Shown here in pieces: positions 42,121 through 54,434 of a DNA stretch of 64,000 nt. Positions within the stretch are counted from its first letter, which is position 1, and each line of letters begins with the position of its first letter. The notes beneath the pieces are model-generated. The model had not been told where the DNA came from, made no database searches, and saw only the letters and a list, made by a program, of their open reading frames with translations. The position numbers were made by a program, and so were the translations under genes. The stretch lies in contig CM030704.1 of NCBI GenBank assembly GCA_017979445.1, positions 12,383,658 through 12,447,657 on the forward strand, in the 5' to 3' direction. This DNA is from Akebia trifoliata. Its lineage: Eukaryota > Streptophyta > Magnoliopsida > Ranunculales > Lardizabalaceae.

Positions 42121-44564
42121 GATTATCTTTGCCTGGGGTTGGCAATCAAGACATGTGACTTTGCGGCTTACAATAGGACAAAGGCTCAAGTCGTTCCAGG
42201 ATGGGTGCATCGATATACCTTTCAGTATTACCTGATCGAACGGTACTGATGCCTGAGTTTTATATACCATAAAGGTACGTGACTGGAGTTGTGATTTTCA
42301 TGCTTGACGTCACATCTCACAAGAAGACCGGGCCATATACTAGTGCTACGTTGGCTAGAAGGGACATGTAAGCGTGCAATGCAACAAAATAAACATGCTA
42401 GTGGTGTGTGCAAAATAGGGTGGGGTGTGCCCAAGGCATTTTTTAGATAAATGGGCCCGTGGGCTAGATCAAACCATTAATATATGGATATCAAATAAAT
42501 ATTGATCAATAAAATCAAGAACATCCAAAACATCCAGTTCGATATCAAAGTATGCACATCATAGAAATATATCAATCAGATCATGGCATATTAGGTAGAT
42601 AATCAATCAAGGAAGAACGAAAGTGAACAATCACGATAGCACACAAATAACCAATCATTGAGATAAACACGAGTAAATCCTTTTTTTAAATGAAAAAAAC
42701 AAAATGACTCTTGTTCTTTCTATGGTCCAATCAAGAATCACTTTGGGGGACCCTAAACAAATCAAGATTTCAACGAAAATTGAATTGAGTATAAAATGAT
42801 AATTGTGGAGATAGGGAGTGATGATTTCTTTTATAAAAAAAAACTATTACTAAAAAACCAACCCAAAAAAAAAAAAGAAACAAAGAGAAAGATCATATTG
42901 CCACACCAACTCGTTTGCAATCAAATAAAAAATTAGCAAACATCCTAATGTGATGTGCTATAAGTACAAATTGGTGTGACAATAATATCTTTTAGCTTGA
43001 AAGCATCCTCATAAGAGACATATTCCATCAACACATGAAAATTTGTGGGCTTTAAAAAAAATAGCAAACATTCATTGATCAAAAGCCTCATAGTCAAAGC
43101 AATTATAATAGATAGGTTCACGGAAATAGAGATCCTCAAAAAACTATTAAAATCAAAACAAACTGAACAACATTCTCCCACTAATCCTAGATATGATAAA
43201 AGAAATAACTGTTCACCTTTTTTTTTTTTTTAGGTCGAAACCCAAATAATTTTTTTTTTCGCTACCTCCTTACACTCTTCTTATAGAATTCAAATCCAAC
43301 GGATGTTAAACACCAACAAATCCATAACATAATTTTTCTCTAAACTCTTGAAAAAAAATCTTTATTTTTATGATCAAAAGTTCAAAACTATGATTTGGAA
43401 TAGACCGCAGCCCAAAGAATCCATTTTTTCTGAACAAAACGATCTTCTCTGTTAGAACACATAAATCCTTTTTTTTAACATAACAAACTTTGTTGAAATA
43501 ATAAAAAAAAAAACCAAAGAGTTATAGGTATCCAAAATGGGGTTTTTGAAACGAGTTTGTGGGTATGTTTATTTAAATCCCTTTCTCTCTCATGATCTTT
43601 GAAACAAACCCGAGTTTTGGGAAAAAAATCAATTCATCAGCCATTAACGCTATGTTAGAGATCGAAATTGAAGCATAAACACTCTTGGAACAAATTTCAC
43701 AAGCCACGGTTTCCACTTACCTCCATTACCGATTCAAAATTCACGAGATCTCTCATTTGCGGGCTTGATTGAGAACGTAAGACAATAGAGTTCTTGATTC
43801 AAATCGAAAACCAAATCAAATTTTTAGAAAAAAACCGACCAAATTATGTTTTTTTTAAGGATTTTTTTCTTCGATATAGATCCTACCCTTGCACTCCGAA
43901 TCGAGAGTTTTCCACCGATCAGAACCAGCAAATTCTAAAATCTTCTTCAACAGATGAAAGAAGGATCGACTTCAAGATTGAGTAGGTTTCAAAAGGAGCT
44001 GATGATTCTAAGCTATGTCCATTTACATCAGAAAAAATTAAAAATTTTCTTCAAGTAGTAGGTTCCTTAAATCGATCGAAATGAGAGATTTCTCAAGTCT
44101 CTGATGAAATCGATGGAAGAGACCGAATTAAAACGACAAAGGTTTGAAAATTAAAAAGAAATCTTTACTAACGACGCCTTACCCATAAAAAGTTATTCAT
44201 TGTTGTTGCTAACAGGACACCAAAATTTATTTATTTATTTGTTGTACAATCACAGGACAAATCGACGCACGTGTCTCAAAAAAAATTCTTAAAATCTTCA
44301 TGGTTCAACAACCATCATTCCATCCTAAATGAAATTAACCACTTTTGAAATCTTGGATTATTTAGGATCATCAAAAGTGACTCTAGACAAGATCATAATA
44401 AATAAATAAATAATACTCAAAACCTAATCAAATGATTGACAATCGAGCCAAAAGAATAAAAATACAAATAAACAAATAAACTAAACCAAAAAAAAAAAAA
44501 AAAAACTAGGTCTATTTGACAATGCACCATAATTTGAGATTTTTTCAAATTTGATCCTCGAAAT
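42121..44564 (-). other. Element E leader, antisense
   Basis: The inverse of the A/G leader. 42121-42460 matches the modular distal block (CGATATACCTTTCAG.., GGTACGTGACTGGAGTTGTG, CTAGTGCTACGTTGGC, GGGTGGGGTGTGCCC), with a deletion of about 85 bp in the second module. The rest to 44564 is the T-tract-rich proximal leader. No gene. It stops exactly at the terminal CA of the D LTR; gag of the same orientation (element C) resumes only at 37942. Confidence 0.75.
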
Positions 44565-44583
44565 ATCCCCAGTGGAGGCTTCA
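44565..44583 (-). promoter_or_regulatory. Element E primer-binding site (mutated)
   Basis: On the minus strand TGAAGCCTCCACTGGGGAT stands next to the LTR end, compared with TGGCGATTCCACTGGGGAC in A. Four changes, three of them near the 5' end. It identifies the adjoining LTR as a 5' LTR of a minus-strand element. Confidence 0.75.
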
Positions 44584-44584
44584 C

Positions 44585-46088
44585 TTAAAGCACCCTCGAT
44601 CGACGAGTTGCGGATCCATTTTTTGGTGTTTGGGACTTGCCACCTAGTTATTATGGTCTAGGAACCGAAACATTGACTCTAAATAGATAAAAATACTGAT
44701 CTAAAAAAAGAACTGGTCTGAAGATCACATTATGGGATTGGAAAGTGTTAGGCACCAATCCCGTCCAACAAATGTCAGTTTCTATTTTTTCTAAAAATTA
44801 TATTGCTAAAAATGATCTAAATAAAATAAAAAAAAACCTAACTTACCCGGTGATTGCAACAATTAGTTCCCTCAAAGCCGGTGGAAAGCGTCCTCGTGTG
44901 AGTTTTTCATTTTTTTCTCCGTCAGTAGATCTGCTTTCGATCTCTAAGATGAGGTATTCCCCTCCTAGATTTGAGTATTTTTTTTATTTTTTGAGTGCTT
45001 TAAGGGTTTCTAGGTATTTTTTGAGTAAAAACTAAGGTTTGGATGTTAGATAAGGACTTAGGACTTCAGATTTAGGATTTTAAGAAGGCTGGGGAGAGTT
45101 TCTGACTTCCCTTTCCTATGTTTTCTCTTAACCTACGAGATTAGGTTGTGGAGGCTCCTATTTATAGAGTTTTTTAGAACTCTTTCAGTTTGACTAAGTC
45201 TCTTTAAGATAAGGTTAATTAGGATTTAATTAGGATTTTGAATTAAGATTTCTATTCTTACGTACAATGAAAGAATATTTTTTTAGCTTTTTTGGAGAAT
45301 CCCCTGATTATATTTTTAATTCTTTGGGACCCCAAATGGAGGGGTCTTCTGATAAATATCATATGGCCCCCATTTGAATAAGTGGGCCACCACTTAAAAT
45401 TTGGCCCGTGGGCTTAATTAATTGATTTTATTTGTTTAAAATTTAAAATTTAATTTATAAAGATTTAACTTTACGTTCATTAATATTTTAATTATTAATT
45501 TCAAAATTTTAAATTTTTAAGATTAGAAAATTATCGTTTTACCCTCAAAAAGGACTTTTGCATTTCGAAGTCGTTTTTCGATGTTTTGGGATGTTTTGAA
45601 ATTAGTTTTTTGTACGAAATTCAATGGGGGTATTAGTTTGTGTCACTTATGGGTTTTTTTATGTGATATGGTTGTGGACCCTATAAGGGGCATTTTCATA
45701 ATTTTATCGAATTTTATGAAAATTGGCGAAACAGTTTATTTGATTTTAATTTATTGTTTTATGTGTTCGAAATGGTTTTCCTAAGCGTAATGTAGGCTCT
45801 GGGGATGTTTTAATGTCAGGGGTATTTTGATAATTTGATAATTTTTTGGTGATTTTTTCTCGTGAAGCTTCTTTTTGTTGCAAAATGATGATTTCTATGT
45901 TTTTGGGTTATATTTTCTTAGCGTAGCGTAGTTTCTAAAAATTTTCTTGCTTGAAATACCTCATCCGAATTTCTAAAATATATCTAGTAACAAAATAAAA
46001 TATTGGAATATGCATCCATCATTGGGAACTATCACAATTGGGTTGACGAGTTGATTAATCAGGCGAGTGCGAAAATGGGGTGTCTACA
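44585..46088 (-). repeat. Element E/C 5' LTR (1504 bp), minus strand
   Basis: The right end GGTGTCTACA (46079-46088) is the inverse of the family start TGTAGACACC. The left end TTAAAGCACCCTCGATCG is the inverse of the family end with CA changed to AA. The inverse TATA box lies at 45155-45169. Same subfamily as the D LTR. With the PBS and leader to its left it is the 5' LTR of the minus-strand element whose gag-pol lies at 38-14 kb. The sequence to the right is gag of element F. Confidence 0.9.
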
Positions 46089-46500
46089 CTAGTCTATAGG
46101 GAAACGCCTTGACTTGGTTCCACAATCTGTTGAGTGGGATGATAGCATCTTTTAAGGAGCTCTACACTACTTTTGTGGTCCGCTACATTGGCAATAGGAA
46201 AATGGGTAGATATGTGAATGTTTTACTCAGCATGAAGATGCAGCAATAAGAAATCCTCAAAGAGTTCACAAGAGATTCAGGGAAGAGGTCATGGCCTTGG
46301 AGAGCTACGACGAGAAAAATGCAGTAGTGGCATTCAAAAATTTCTTACCATTTGACTCGGGGTTATACAGATATCTTATGAAGAGGAGGTTAAAAACATT
46401 GAGTGAATTGTTCGAAAAAGAAAAAATATATATCCAACTAGAAGATGATCCTCAAAACATAGTCGAAAAGAGTAAAGTAATACACATAATGGCTTAGCCT
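46089..46500 (+). pseudogene. Element F: gag capsid-like region (retrotrans_gag type), partial
   Basis: GNALTWFHNLLSGMIASFKELYTTFVVRYI and, in the next frame, RFREEVMALESYDEKNAVVAFKNFLPFDSGLYRYLMKRR followed by KTLSELFEKEKIYIQLEDD (open frame 46291-46497) match the plant retrotransposon gag pattern WF..L...I.SF.EL, RF..E...I, A..A...L, and LL..A..YI..ED. The amino-terminal part is cut off by the LTR of element E at 46088. F is another Tat-type element, clearly divergent from A/C/G. One frameshift and a stop (ATAA near 46248). Confidence 0.75.
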
Positions 46501-47190
46501 AGCAAGCAACAACCACAACAGAAAAAAAAATATAGTACATCCTGAGTAGGATAAGAGACAAAAAAAATAGGGGATGTACTTCCCCATGCCTCCCAACGAG
46601 ATCCTACCCATTTATCTTGAACGAACCTTAATTCAGTGGCTAGCGCCACTTCCTCAAAATCAAATAAAATAGGATGAAAGATACTGTGAATATCATAAGG
46701 TACGGGCTCATACCACAAACAAATGTCAAGTTCTAAGAACTCTATTGTAGAGGTTGACATATTAGGGCTTTCTAGGAGGTTAGCAGAGGATAAAAAGGCC
46801 AAACCATCATCGAGAAAAGAATTAAAAGCAAAAGCAGCCTCTTGCGGAAGGGCAGTAGTGATTCACATGGTCTTGAAGTAGGAGCCCAAGAGGTCAGGGT
46901 AGGATGAGTGACGAGAGAGTAAAGAGGCGATGGATAGAACATTTTGCGCGCTTCTACATGACAAAGAACAGGCCCATAGACAGATTAAGCCATATGGAAA
47001 GCAGATAATGGCCTTCATTGAGAAAGACTTGGAAGGGGTGGTAAGGTCGCAATATGATACTCTAGTGGTCACCTTTCAGGGTGGCACGTTTACGCTCAAA
47101 AAGATGTTAATTGATAGCGACATCTCAGTCAACATCTTGTATGCCTTCTAGAAAATGGGCCTAAATAAGAGTGTACTAACCTAAGTAGGA
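46501..47190 (+). pseudogene. Element F: gag zinc-knuckle-like segment and protease
   Basis: Around 46560-46620 the reading is YFPMPPNEILPIYLE, and at ~46685-46735 CEYHKVRAHTTNKC, a CxxH..H..C segment typical of Tat gag. From 46930 an open frame gives IMAFIEKDLEGVVRSQYDTLVV and FTLKKMLIDSDISVNILYAF. Family proteases have VLIDxGSSxxILY, so the Gly of D-x-G is Asp here (G to A type change) and the enzyme should be dead. A stop follows at YAF*KMGL where a residue is expected. Confidence 0.7.
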
Positions 47191-47589
47191 GTTTTTTTTA
47201 TTGAATTTGATAGGAGATCAAGCCAACCTTGGGGGAAATAGTCTTGCCCGTATAGACGGGACTTGTGACTTTAATGACTAGATTCATGGTTGTTAAAGCA
47301 AGCTCTCCATACAATGTTATTCTTTGTAGATGGTAGACATATGAAATGAGGCTCCCGTCGACATACTACCAAGTTTTGAGGTTCCCAACACCGCAAGGGA
47401 TGTGGGATATCAAGGGAGACAAGGTGGCAACCTAGGTGTGCACGATGGGCCAAGAGGAGTATGCAGAAGAAAAAAATCAACTATAACAATTATGGAGGGG
47501 AAGGTTAAGCAAAGTGGACCCCCATGTTTGGAAAACATCCAAATGGTAGATGTAGGGGAAGGAAGGCAGATTGGAGTAAGGTCGAATTA

Positions 47590-48440
47590 GATCTGAAAGA
47601 GTTGGAGGATCTGATAGATTGCTTGAGGAGGAATAGGGATGCCTTCACTTGATCAATAAAAGAAATGCTTGGAATCAACCATGAAGTGATTTGTCATCAC
47701 TTGAACGTTGAGTCAGGCATAAAGCCAATAAAGTAAAAGTCGAAAAGGTTAGCACCATGTTTGAGAAAAGTAGTAAATGAAGAAGTAAACAAGTTGATCA
47801 GAGTAGGGTTCATCAGGGAAGTACAATTTTCAGACTAGATAGCCAACATTGTGGCAGTGCCAAAGAAGAATGGGAAGGTCATGGTATCCATCATTTTCAC
47901 AAACCTACCCAAAGGACAGCTTCCCAATGCCAAGAATTAATTGATTGGTAGATACGACTTCAGACCATGAGAAGTTGTCCTTCATGGATGGCTACTTTCG
48001 TTACAATCAAATTCAGCTCAACTCTAAGGATCAAGAGAAAACAACTTTCATTACCGAGTAGGGACTCTACTACTATAAAGTCATGCTTTTTGGGCTAAAG
48101 AATGTAGGAGTAATGTACCAAAGGTTGGTTACAGAGCTTTTTAGAGACCTATTGGGTAGAATTGCGGAAGTATACATTGACGATTTGTTGGTGAAGAACA
48201 AGAAGAAAGAAGACCACATCGTATACTTGAAAGAAGTCTTCTCAAGAGAAAAATGCACATTTGCATTGACATCGGGGAAATTCATAGGTTACTTGGTCAA
48301 GAAGAGAAGAATAGAAGCCAACCTAGACCAGATCAGAGCATTACTCAAAATGTCTTCTCCAAAGATGTAGAAACAGGTCTAAAAGCTAGCTGAAAGAGTA
48401 GTAACGCTGAACAATTCATATTTAGGTCTTTAGACAAATG
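47590..48440 (+). pseudogene. Element F: reverse transcriptase
   Basis: Blocks in order: LKSKRLAPCLRKVVNEEVNKLI (~47735-47800, with a stop), GFIREVQFSD*IANIVAVPKKNGKV, SFMDGYFRYNQIQLNSKDQEKTTF (~47980-48050), YYYKVMLFGLKNVGVMYQRLVTELF (~48068-48142) and VYIDDLLVKNKKKEDHIVYLKE (~48170-48235). The catalytic box is YIDD, so both Asp residues remain, unlike in A or C. Stops occur where Trp or Arg is expected (for example SD*IAN) and there are frameshifts between blocks 2 and 3. Probably inactive. Confidence 0.85.
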
Positions 48441-49156
48441 TAAACCCTTGTACCAATTACTACAAAAAGAAAATACAAGGTTCAAATGGATAGATGATTG
48501 TGAACATATTTTTATTGAGCTACAAAAATACCTAGGAAGACCCCCAATCCTCTCAAAACTAGAAACTAGGGATGAGCTCAGACTGTACCTGGCCATTTCA
48601 GAATGCACACTCAATTCAGTATTGGTCAAAGTAGGGGCAGCAGTAGAACAACCCATTTTTTCCTCAACAAGACCTTTACAGACATAGAAACTTAATATTC
48701 TAGAATTGAAAAGATGGGTCTGGCTTTAGTTTACACAACTCTCTGACTGAGGCCTTACATTCAGGCACATAAGGTTCAAGTAATTACTGAGTACCCATTG
48801 AAGTTAGTTTTGAGAAAGACGGAAGGGTCAGGTAGAATAACAAAATGAATGGTGCAGTTAACAAAGTTTGGGCTTGAGTATATGCCCATGGTCTCATTGA
48901 AAAGAAAAGTTGTTACGGATTTCTTAACTGACTTCCTAATAGAGGAAAAGGAAAACCTATATATAAAAAAGTTGAAGAATGCAAAAAAAGGGTTAAGGAT
49001 CAAGCAACCATCCAGGATGGACGGTCTATGTGGATAGGTCTTCAAACTTGGCAGGTTCTAGGATTGGAATGGTAGTACTCATCCCTGAAGGTACTAAGTT
49101 GGAAGAAATAGTCAGGCTAGGATTTAAAGCATCGAATAATGAAGTAGAGTACGAAG
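48441..49156 (+). pseudogene. Element F: RNase H and first part of the archaeal-type RNase H
   Basis: CKPLYQLLQKENTRFKWIDDCEHIF and LRLYLAISECTLNSVLVKV (~48440-48640) belong to the RT connection and RNase H. The following RNase H part is riddled with stops. WTVYVDRSSNLAGSRIGMVVLIPEGTKLEEIV..LGFKASNNEVEYE (~49017-49154) opens the archaeal-type RNase H, with D in YVD and E in EVEYE present. It is cut at 49156 by element G and continues at 62854 in the same frame. Confidence 0.85.
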
Positions 49157-50802
49157 TGTAGACACCCCACTTTTGCACTTGCCTGATAAATCAGCTCGTC
49201 AACCCGATTGCAATGGTTTCCAATGATGGATGATTATTCTGTTGCTAGATATGTTTCAGAAATTCAAATAAGGTATCTCAAACTAACAAATTATAGAAAC
49301 CACGCTACGCTAGGAAAATATAACCCCAAAAACATAGAAATCATCATTTTTCATACAAAAAGAACCTTCATGATAAAAATCACTAAAAAATGACTAAATG
49401 ACCAAAATACCCCTAATCTCAAAACATCCCTAGAGCCTACATTATGCTTAAGAATTTCAATCACATAAAATAACAAATCGAAACCAAATAAACTTTTTCG
49501 CCAATTTTCACAAAATTTGATAAAATTATGAAAATGCCCCTCATAAAGTTCACGATCATTTCGCAAAAAAAATTTCATAAATGACAAAAATCAATATTCC
49601 CATTGAATTCCTTATGAAAAATTGATTTCAAAACATCATGGAACATTAAAAAATGACTTAAAACGCAAAAAAATCCTTTTCGAGGACAAAATGATAATTT
49701 TACAATATTAATAATTAAAAATTCTGAAATTAATAATTAAAACATTAATTAATGTACAGTGAAATCCTAATTAAAATTAAAGTCAATCAAGTAAGACTAA
49801 AGTCAATCTTAAAGTCAATCAAGTAAGACTAAAGTCAAGAAATTAAAATCAATCAAGTAAGACTAAAGTGAAGATCTTAAAGTCAATCAAGTAAGACTAA
49901 AGTAAAGATATTAAAGTCAATCAAGTAAAACTAAAGTCAAAATCTTAAAGTCAATCAAGTAAGACTAAAGTCAAAATCTTAAAGTCAATCAAGTGAGACT
50001 AAAAGTCAAAATCCTAATAGAGTTCTAATTAAATAATAACTCTATTTAAAAAAATCATAATTAAATAATAATTCTATTTAAAATAATCCTAATTAAAATA
50101 TAACTCTACCTAAAACAATTATAATTAAACAATAACTATTTCTAAAAGAATTATAATTAAACACTAACTCTATCAAAATAAGTACTTAAAAAAATCTATA
50201 AATAGGGGTTCCTACAACCTATTTTCGTATGAAAAAATAAACCCTAGAAAAAGTAGGTCAAAAAGCTTCCTTAGCCTCCCATAAACCTTGATTTTGAAGT
50301 CCCAACTCCTTACCTAACATCCATACCCCAACTTTAACTCAAAAAACACCTAGAAACCCTTCCAAAACACCTCAGAAATCCATAAAAAATTAGAAAAATT
50401 CAGAAGAAGATACTTTGTTTTGGAGATCCGAAACGAATCCAATGACAGAACGAATTGAGGAGTGTTGTACGAAGAACTATTCTACCAGATCTGAGGGAAC
50501 AAGACCGTTGTCTTCGTAAAGGTAAATATTTAAATTTTTTTGTATTGATTAGGTCTTTTTAGCAATGTAGTTCTATTTGGGAATAAGTAGAGACCAGCAT
50601 TGGCCGGGGTGGGGTTGGTGCCTAACACCTTCCAACCCCGTAATGTGATTCCCGGACTCAGTATAATTTTTTTAGTAGATTAGTTATTTTTATCCGTTTC
50701 GAGTCTATATCCGGTTCCTAGACCATAATAACTAGGTGGCGACTCCCAAGTCGCAAGGGTCAAAAGTGGATCCGCGCACCTCGCGGATCGAGGACGCTTT
50801 CA
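49157..50802 (+). repeat. Element G 5' LTR
   Basis: Starts TGTAGACACCCCACTTTTGC and ends GAGGACGCTTTCA, with the PBS directly after it. It contains an expanded AAAGTCAATCAAGTAAGACTAAAGTCAA minisatellite (49778-50010, about seven units of ~33 bp) that is shorter in element A. TATA box TCTATAAATAGGGG at 50195-50208. Confidence 0.93.
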
Positions 50803-50803
50803 G

Positions 50804-50821
50804 TGGCGACTCCACTGGGGA
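50804..50821 (+). promoter_or_regulatory. Element G primer-binding site
   Basis: TGGCGACTCCACTGGGGA, two bases after the LTR, identical to the A site except for one C/T change. Confidence 0.85.
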
Positions 50822-53800
50822 CTATTGAGGATCAAACTTGAAAAGCCCCAAGTATGAGAACATTGCCATTTAGACCTAGTTTTTTTTTATTAATCTATTT
50901 GATTCGTTTATTTTTTTAGGATTGTATTATATCCTCTCGGCATCATTTTTAGCATATTATTGTGGAATATTATTTGCTATGCTTCAATTTAGGGTCATTT
51001 GGGATGACCCTAAATAATGTAAGATATTGAGAGGATGATGATGTGGAAAAATGGGTATTGACCCATTTTTTTATATTATTTTTTTTGAGTTTGTATTATC
51101 CTTTGGTATCCTTTGATTCGATTTTGGATACTTTGATTTGGCATATATATATATTATGGTTCAATCGGGGATCATTTAGAATGGTCTTAAACAATGAAAG
51201 ATTCAAATTAACACATGAAACGATGATAGGATTTGTTTTTTGTTTTTTATTATTTATTTTTTTATTTATTTTTGATTTTTTTTTTTATTCTGGGTCATTT
51301 TTTTTGAGATCATAATCCAAAAAAAAGAAAAGAGGAAGGTTGAATCATGGGATCTGTAGAGGGGATCCATTCACGAAGAGATTAGGTGGGAGAAATAAAA
51401 GGATGCGTGAAGTGCGCAACAGAACCGTGAGGATTGAGGTTAGATGTGTATATGTAAACATGTGCGATGCGTGCGTGTGTGTTAAAAACAAAATCACTTA
51501 CCTGGCAGCATGCTTTCTTCTTAAAATAAATTATAGGGATTTAATGTGATGTCCCATTCCTAATTAAGATTAGGTGGCACCCTATTTTTATGCTTTGTGG
51601 AATTTATGTGACTCAGTGACTGTATGGATGTGTAGTTCATCCCTTCATGAATCTACAGACACAACATCAAGTTGATTGGTGATGTGAATCCATTGATAAT
51701 AGTGTTGTATTAAGAATGCTGCACAACCGTTGGATTTAAATTCTTTTTAAAAGATTGATCTAGTGGATACAAGTTAGCAAACACTATGATTCTTAGTACA
51801 TCCGCTCATGAAGAGATGGACCACACATCTGTACGGTTAGTGGGACCAAAACAAACTTCCACGTGGCACAGAACAAGATGACATTTTACCATGGTTAGTA
51901 ATAGGACTCTCTACTGGATCCTTATTCAAAAGGAATAAAACAAAAAAAACAAAAAGAGAGTTTTACTTGCAAACTCCTCTGTCACGTTTTTTAAGGAGTT
52001 GTGATGGGGGTGACACTGAAACTAAATGTTATCTTAGCGTATTCCTCTATAAAGATTCCTTGCCGCATATGTATGTTACCAACAAACCCACTTTGGGAGT
52101 CTTGCTTCCATGAAAAAGCTAGCAAGATATTATATCTTACTCAATGTCGTTGGGCCTACTTGGATTGACAAACAAAAAGTCTGATACGTTGGTCTTCTAG
52201 ATTTTGAAAAAAAAATTCTTAAAAAATCTATTTTTTTTTTTAAACGAAAAAAAATATGTTTCTTTTTTTAATGAAAAAAAAATCTATTTTTTAAAATTAA
52301 AAAAAAATCTGTTTTTTTATATAAAAAAAAACTATGTTTTTCTGTAATAAAAAAAATTAGTTTTTTTTTAAATAGTCTTTTATAACTTTATCATTGGTAA
52401 AAATCTCAATTTCTTTCCTTATGATCCAATGCCATCAGATTCTAATCACTGAATTTTAATTCTAATTATGGAATTTTAGGAATCGTTTAATTTTTCCTTC
52501 TTCTTTATTCCCCATGAAACTTGTGGCATTGGATAGTTGTTATGGTGATGGCCCAATGACTCTTAGTAAGATCGAAAACTTTATTGGATTAGTCAAGCTA
52601 GTCAAATTCTTACCCCAAAGTTTCTTAGGTAACAAACTTAAGGGAATTTTTGAACAAAAAAGGTTTGCGATGCATGTTCCTCAAAAAGATAATTTGTTGT
52701 GGACCTCTTCACGTGGCCAAAAATAAAAAAAATCATAACTCCTTATGTTCACAACTATCATTCTATCCTCAATCGAATAGTCATTGAAATCTCAATTTGT
52801 TTGGGGCCACCCATAAGTAACCCTTGATTGGACCATAAAAAAATATATATAAAAAAAAAGTTATGCCTATTACAGTGATTGGATCTGATCAATTATCATA
52901 GGCTATATTCATTGATTGATTTGCCATGATTTATGTATGCAGGAGATGTGCATGTTTTAATCTTAAATTGAACCATATGGATAGTTTTTAATCTTTCTTG
53001 TTCATTGTATGCATTTATTTGTATGGTGTAAAACCTTTGCTTGTATGGACCCATGAATTGATTTGTTTGAAAAGGCCCCGAGCACACCCCACCCTGTATT
53101 GCACGCATCACAAGCACGTTTACTGTCTTGCACGCTTGCATGTCCCAATATAGCCAACGTGGCATTAGTGCGTGGCCCGGTCTCTTCGGAGATGCGACAT
53201 CATTCATGAAAATCATAACTCCAGTCACGTACCTTAGGGTATATTAAACTAGGGCATCAGTACCGTCTGATCACGTGATTCTGAAAGGCATATCGATGTA
53301 TCCAGGCTGAAGCGACATGAACATTTGACCTATTGTAAGTCGCACAGTCACATGTCCCTATTGCCAACGTAGTACTAGTACGTGGGCGGTCCCCTCGTGG
53401 GATGCCAAACTATTTATGAAAGTTACAATTCTTAACTAGTACCCATAGGTATATCAAAGATAATATAAGTACATCAATTGCACTTCTTGGTCAAAACCAG
53501 TGCCTAAGCGAGATCCTGCTCCGATGTACTACGGTACTAAGAGGATAGACTACGTCTATTCTAGAAAAGAGGTGATTTAAGAGTGCCTTTGCTCAAGCAT
53601 CGCGCGCCACCTCTGATCTAAGGATTAAACTGGCTGCTTTTGGCTTCAGAGAAGTGGGTTGAAGTTTTAGATTGTCACCTATACGGTATATCAAACCAAG
53701 TCACCATGTACCGTCTGATTGAGTACGTTCGAGAGGTATATGTGTACTTGGGTAAGGGTAGCCAGATAAATTGCATTGCACGTAGTAAACCTAGAGTCTA

Positions 53801-54434
53801 GAAACCTCCCCATTGGTCACAACTCGAACTTATCGTGGGTGTTCCTAGGTTGCTCTATTTAATCTAACCAAAATGTAAGAGGGTGGACCGGTCCACACCG
53901 CTCCAATCAAACCCGTAATATTAGTCCAACCCAACAGACGTAATTGATGAGACATACTGGTCAATATCAAGTTAAACCAATTAGCCCAATTGGTAAATGG
54001 ATCTTATGGATCGATTGAACTAATTGGCTTAAACATATTAGATGAAGTGATGCAAGTGGAATATTTAGATCCATTGGGTCGAACCGACCCAAACTCAAAT
54101 GGGTAGATAGTCCTAATCACCTTGCATCGGCTAGTTTAATTCAATGGACTGAATATTTCATACTTAATAAGATCAGTAAATCATCTTCATGTAATATTTA
54201 TTGATCAAAATATTTCATTGGTTAGAGATTTTAAATCTAGGGGTTAACTTAACCCATGCTATTAAGAGGAACCTCTATTTGTTAAAAGTCTACTCTAGGG
54301 TCCGTAATTAGTAATCCACCTTTGATGGGGTTTTCAGGGTTATCATTGTACCCAAACTCAAGCGTCTACCTCCTAGTTGGAGTCATAAGTCCAGTCGGTT
54401 AGAACGAACGTCAGTACTAAGTCAACATGCAGAA
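50822..54434 (+). other. Element G leader (about 3.6 kb)
   Basis: Non-coding up to the gag ATG. The proximal half has T runs and A/T tracts (~52200-52370). The distal half (53040-53515) is homologous to the A leader, including the palindrome in CGTAGTACTAGTACG (~53371). A third diverged module follows (53675-53770, GTATATCAAACCAAGTCACCATGTACCGTCTGATTGAG). Some 900 bp between this and gag (53770-54434) are absent from A. Confidence 0.7.

Noticed and set aside
42121..44564. Independent host segment between the D and E LTRs
   Set aside because: Its distal part matches the leader of A and G in inverse orientation and it ends in a recognisable PBS, so it is element sequence.
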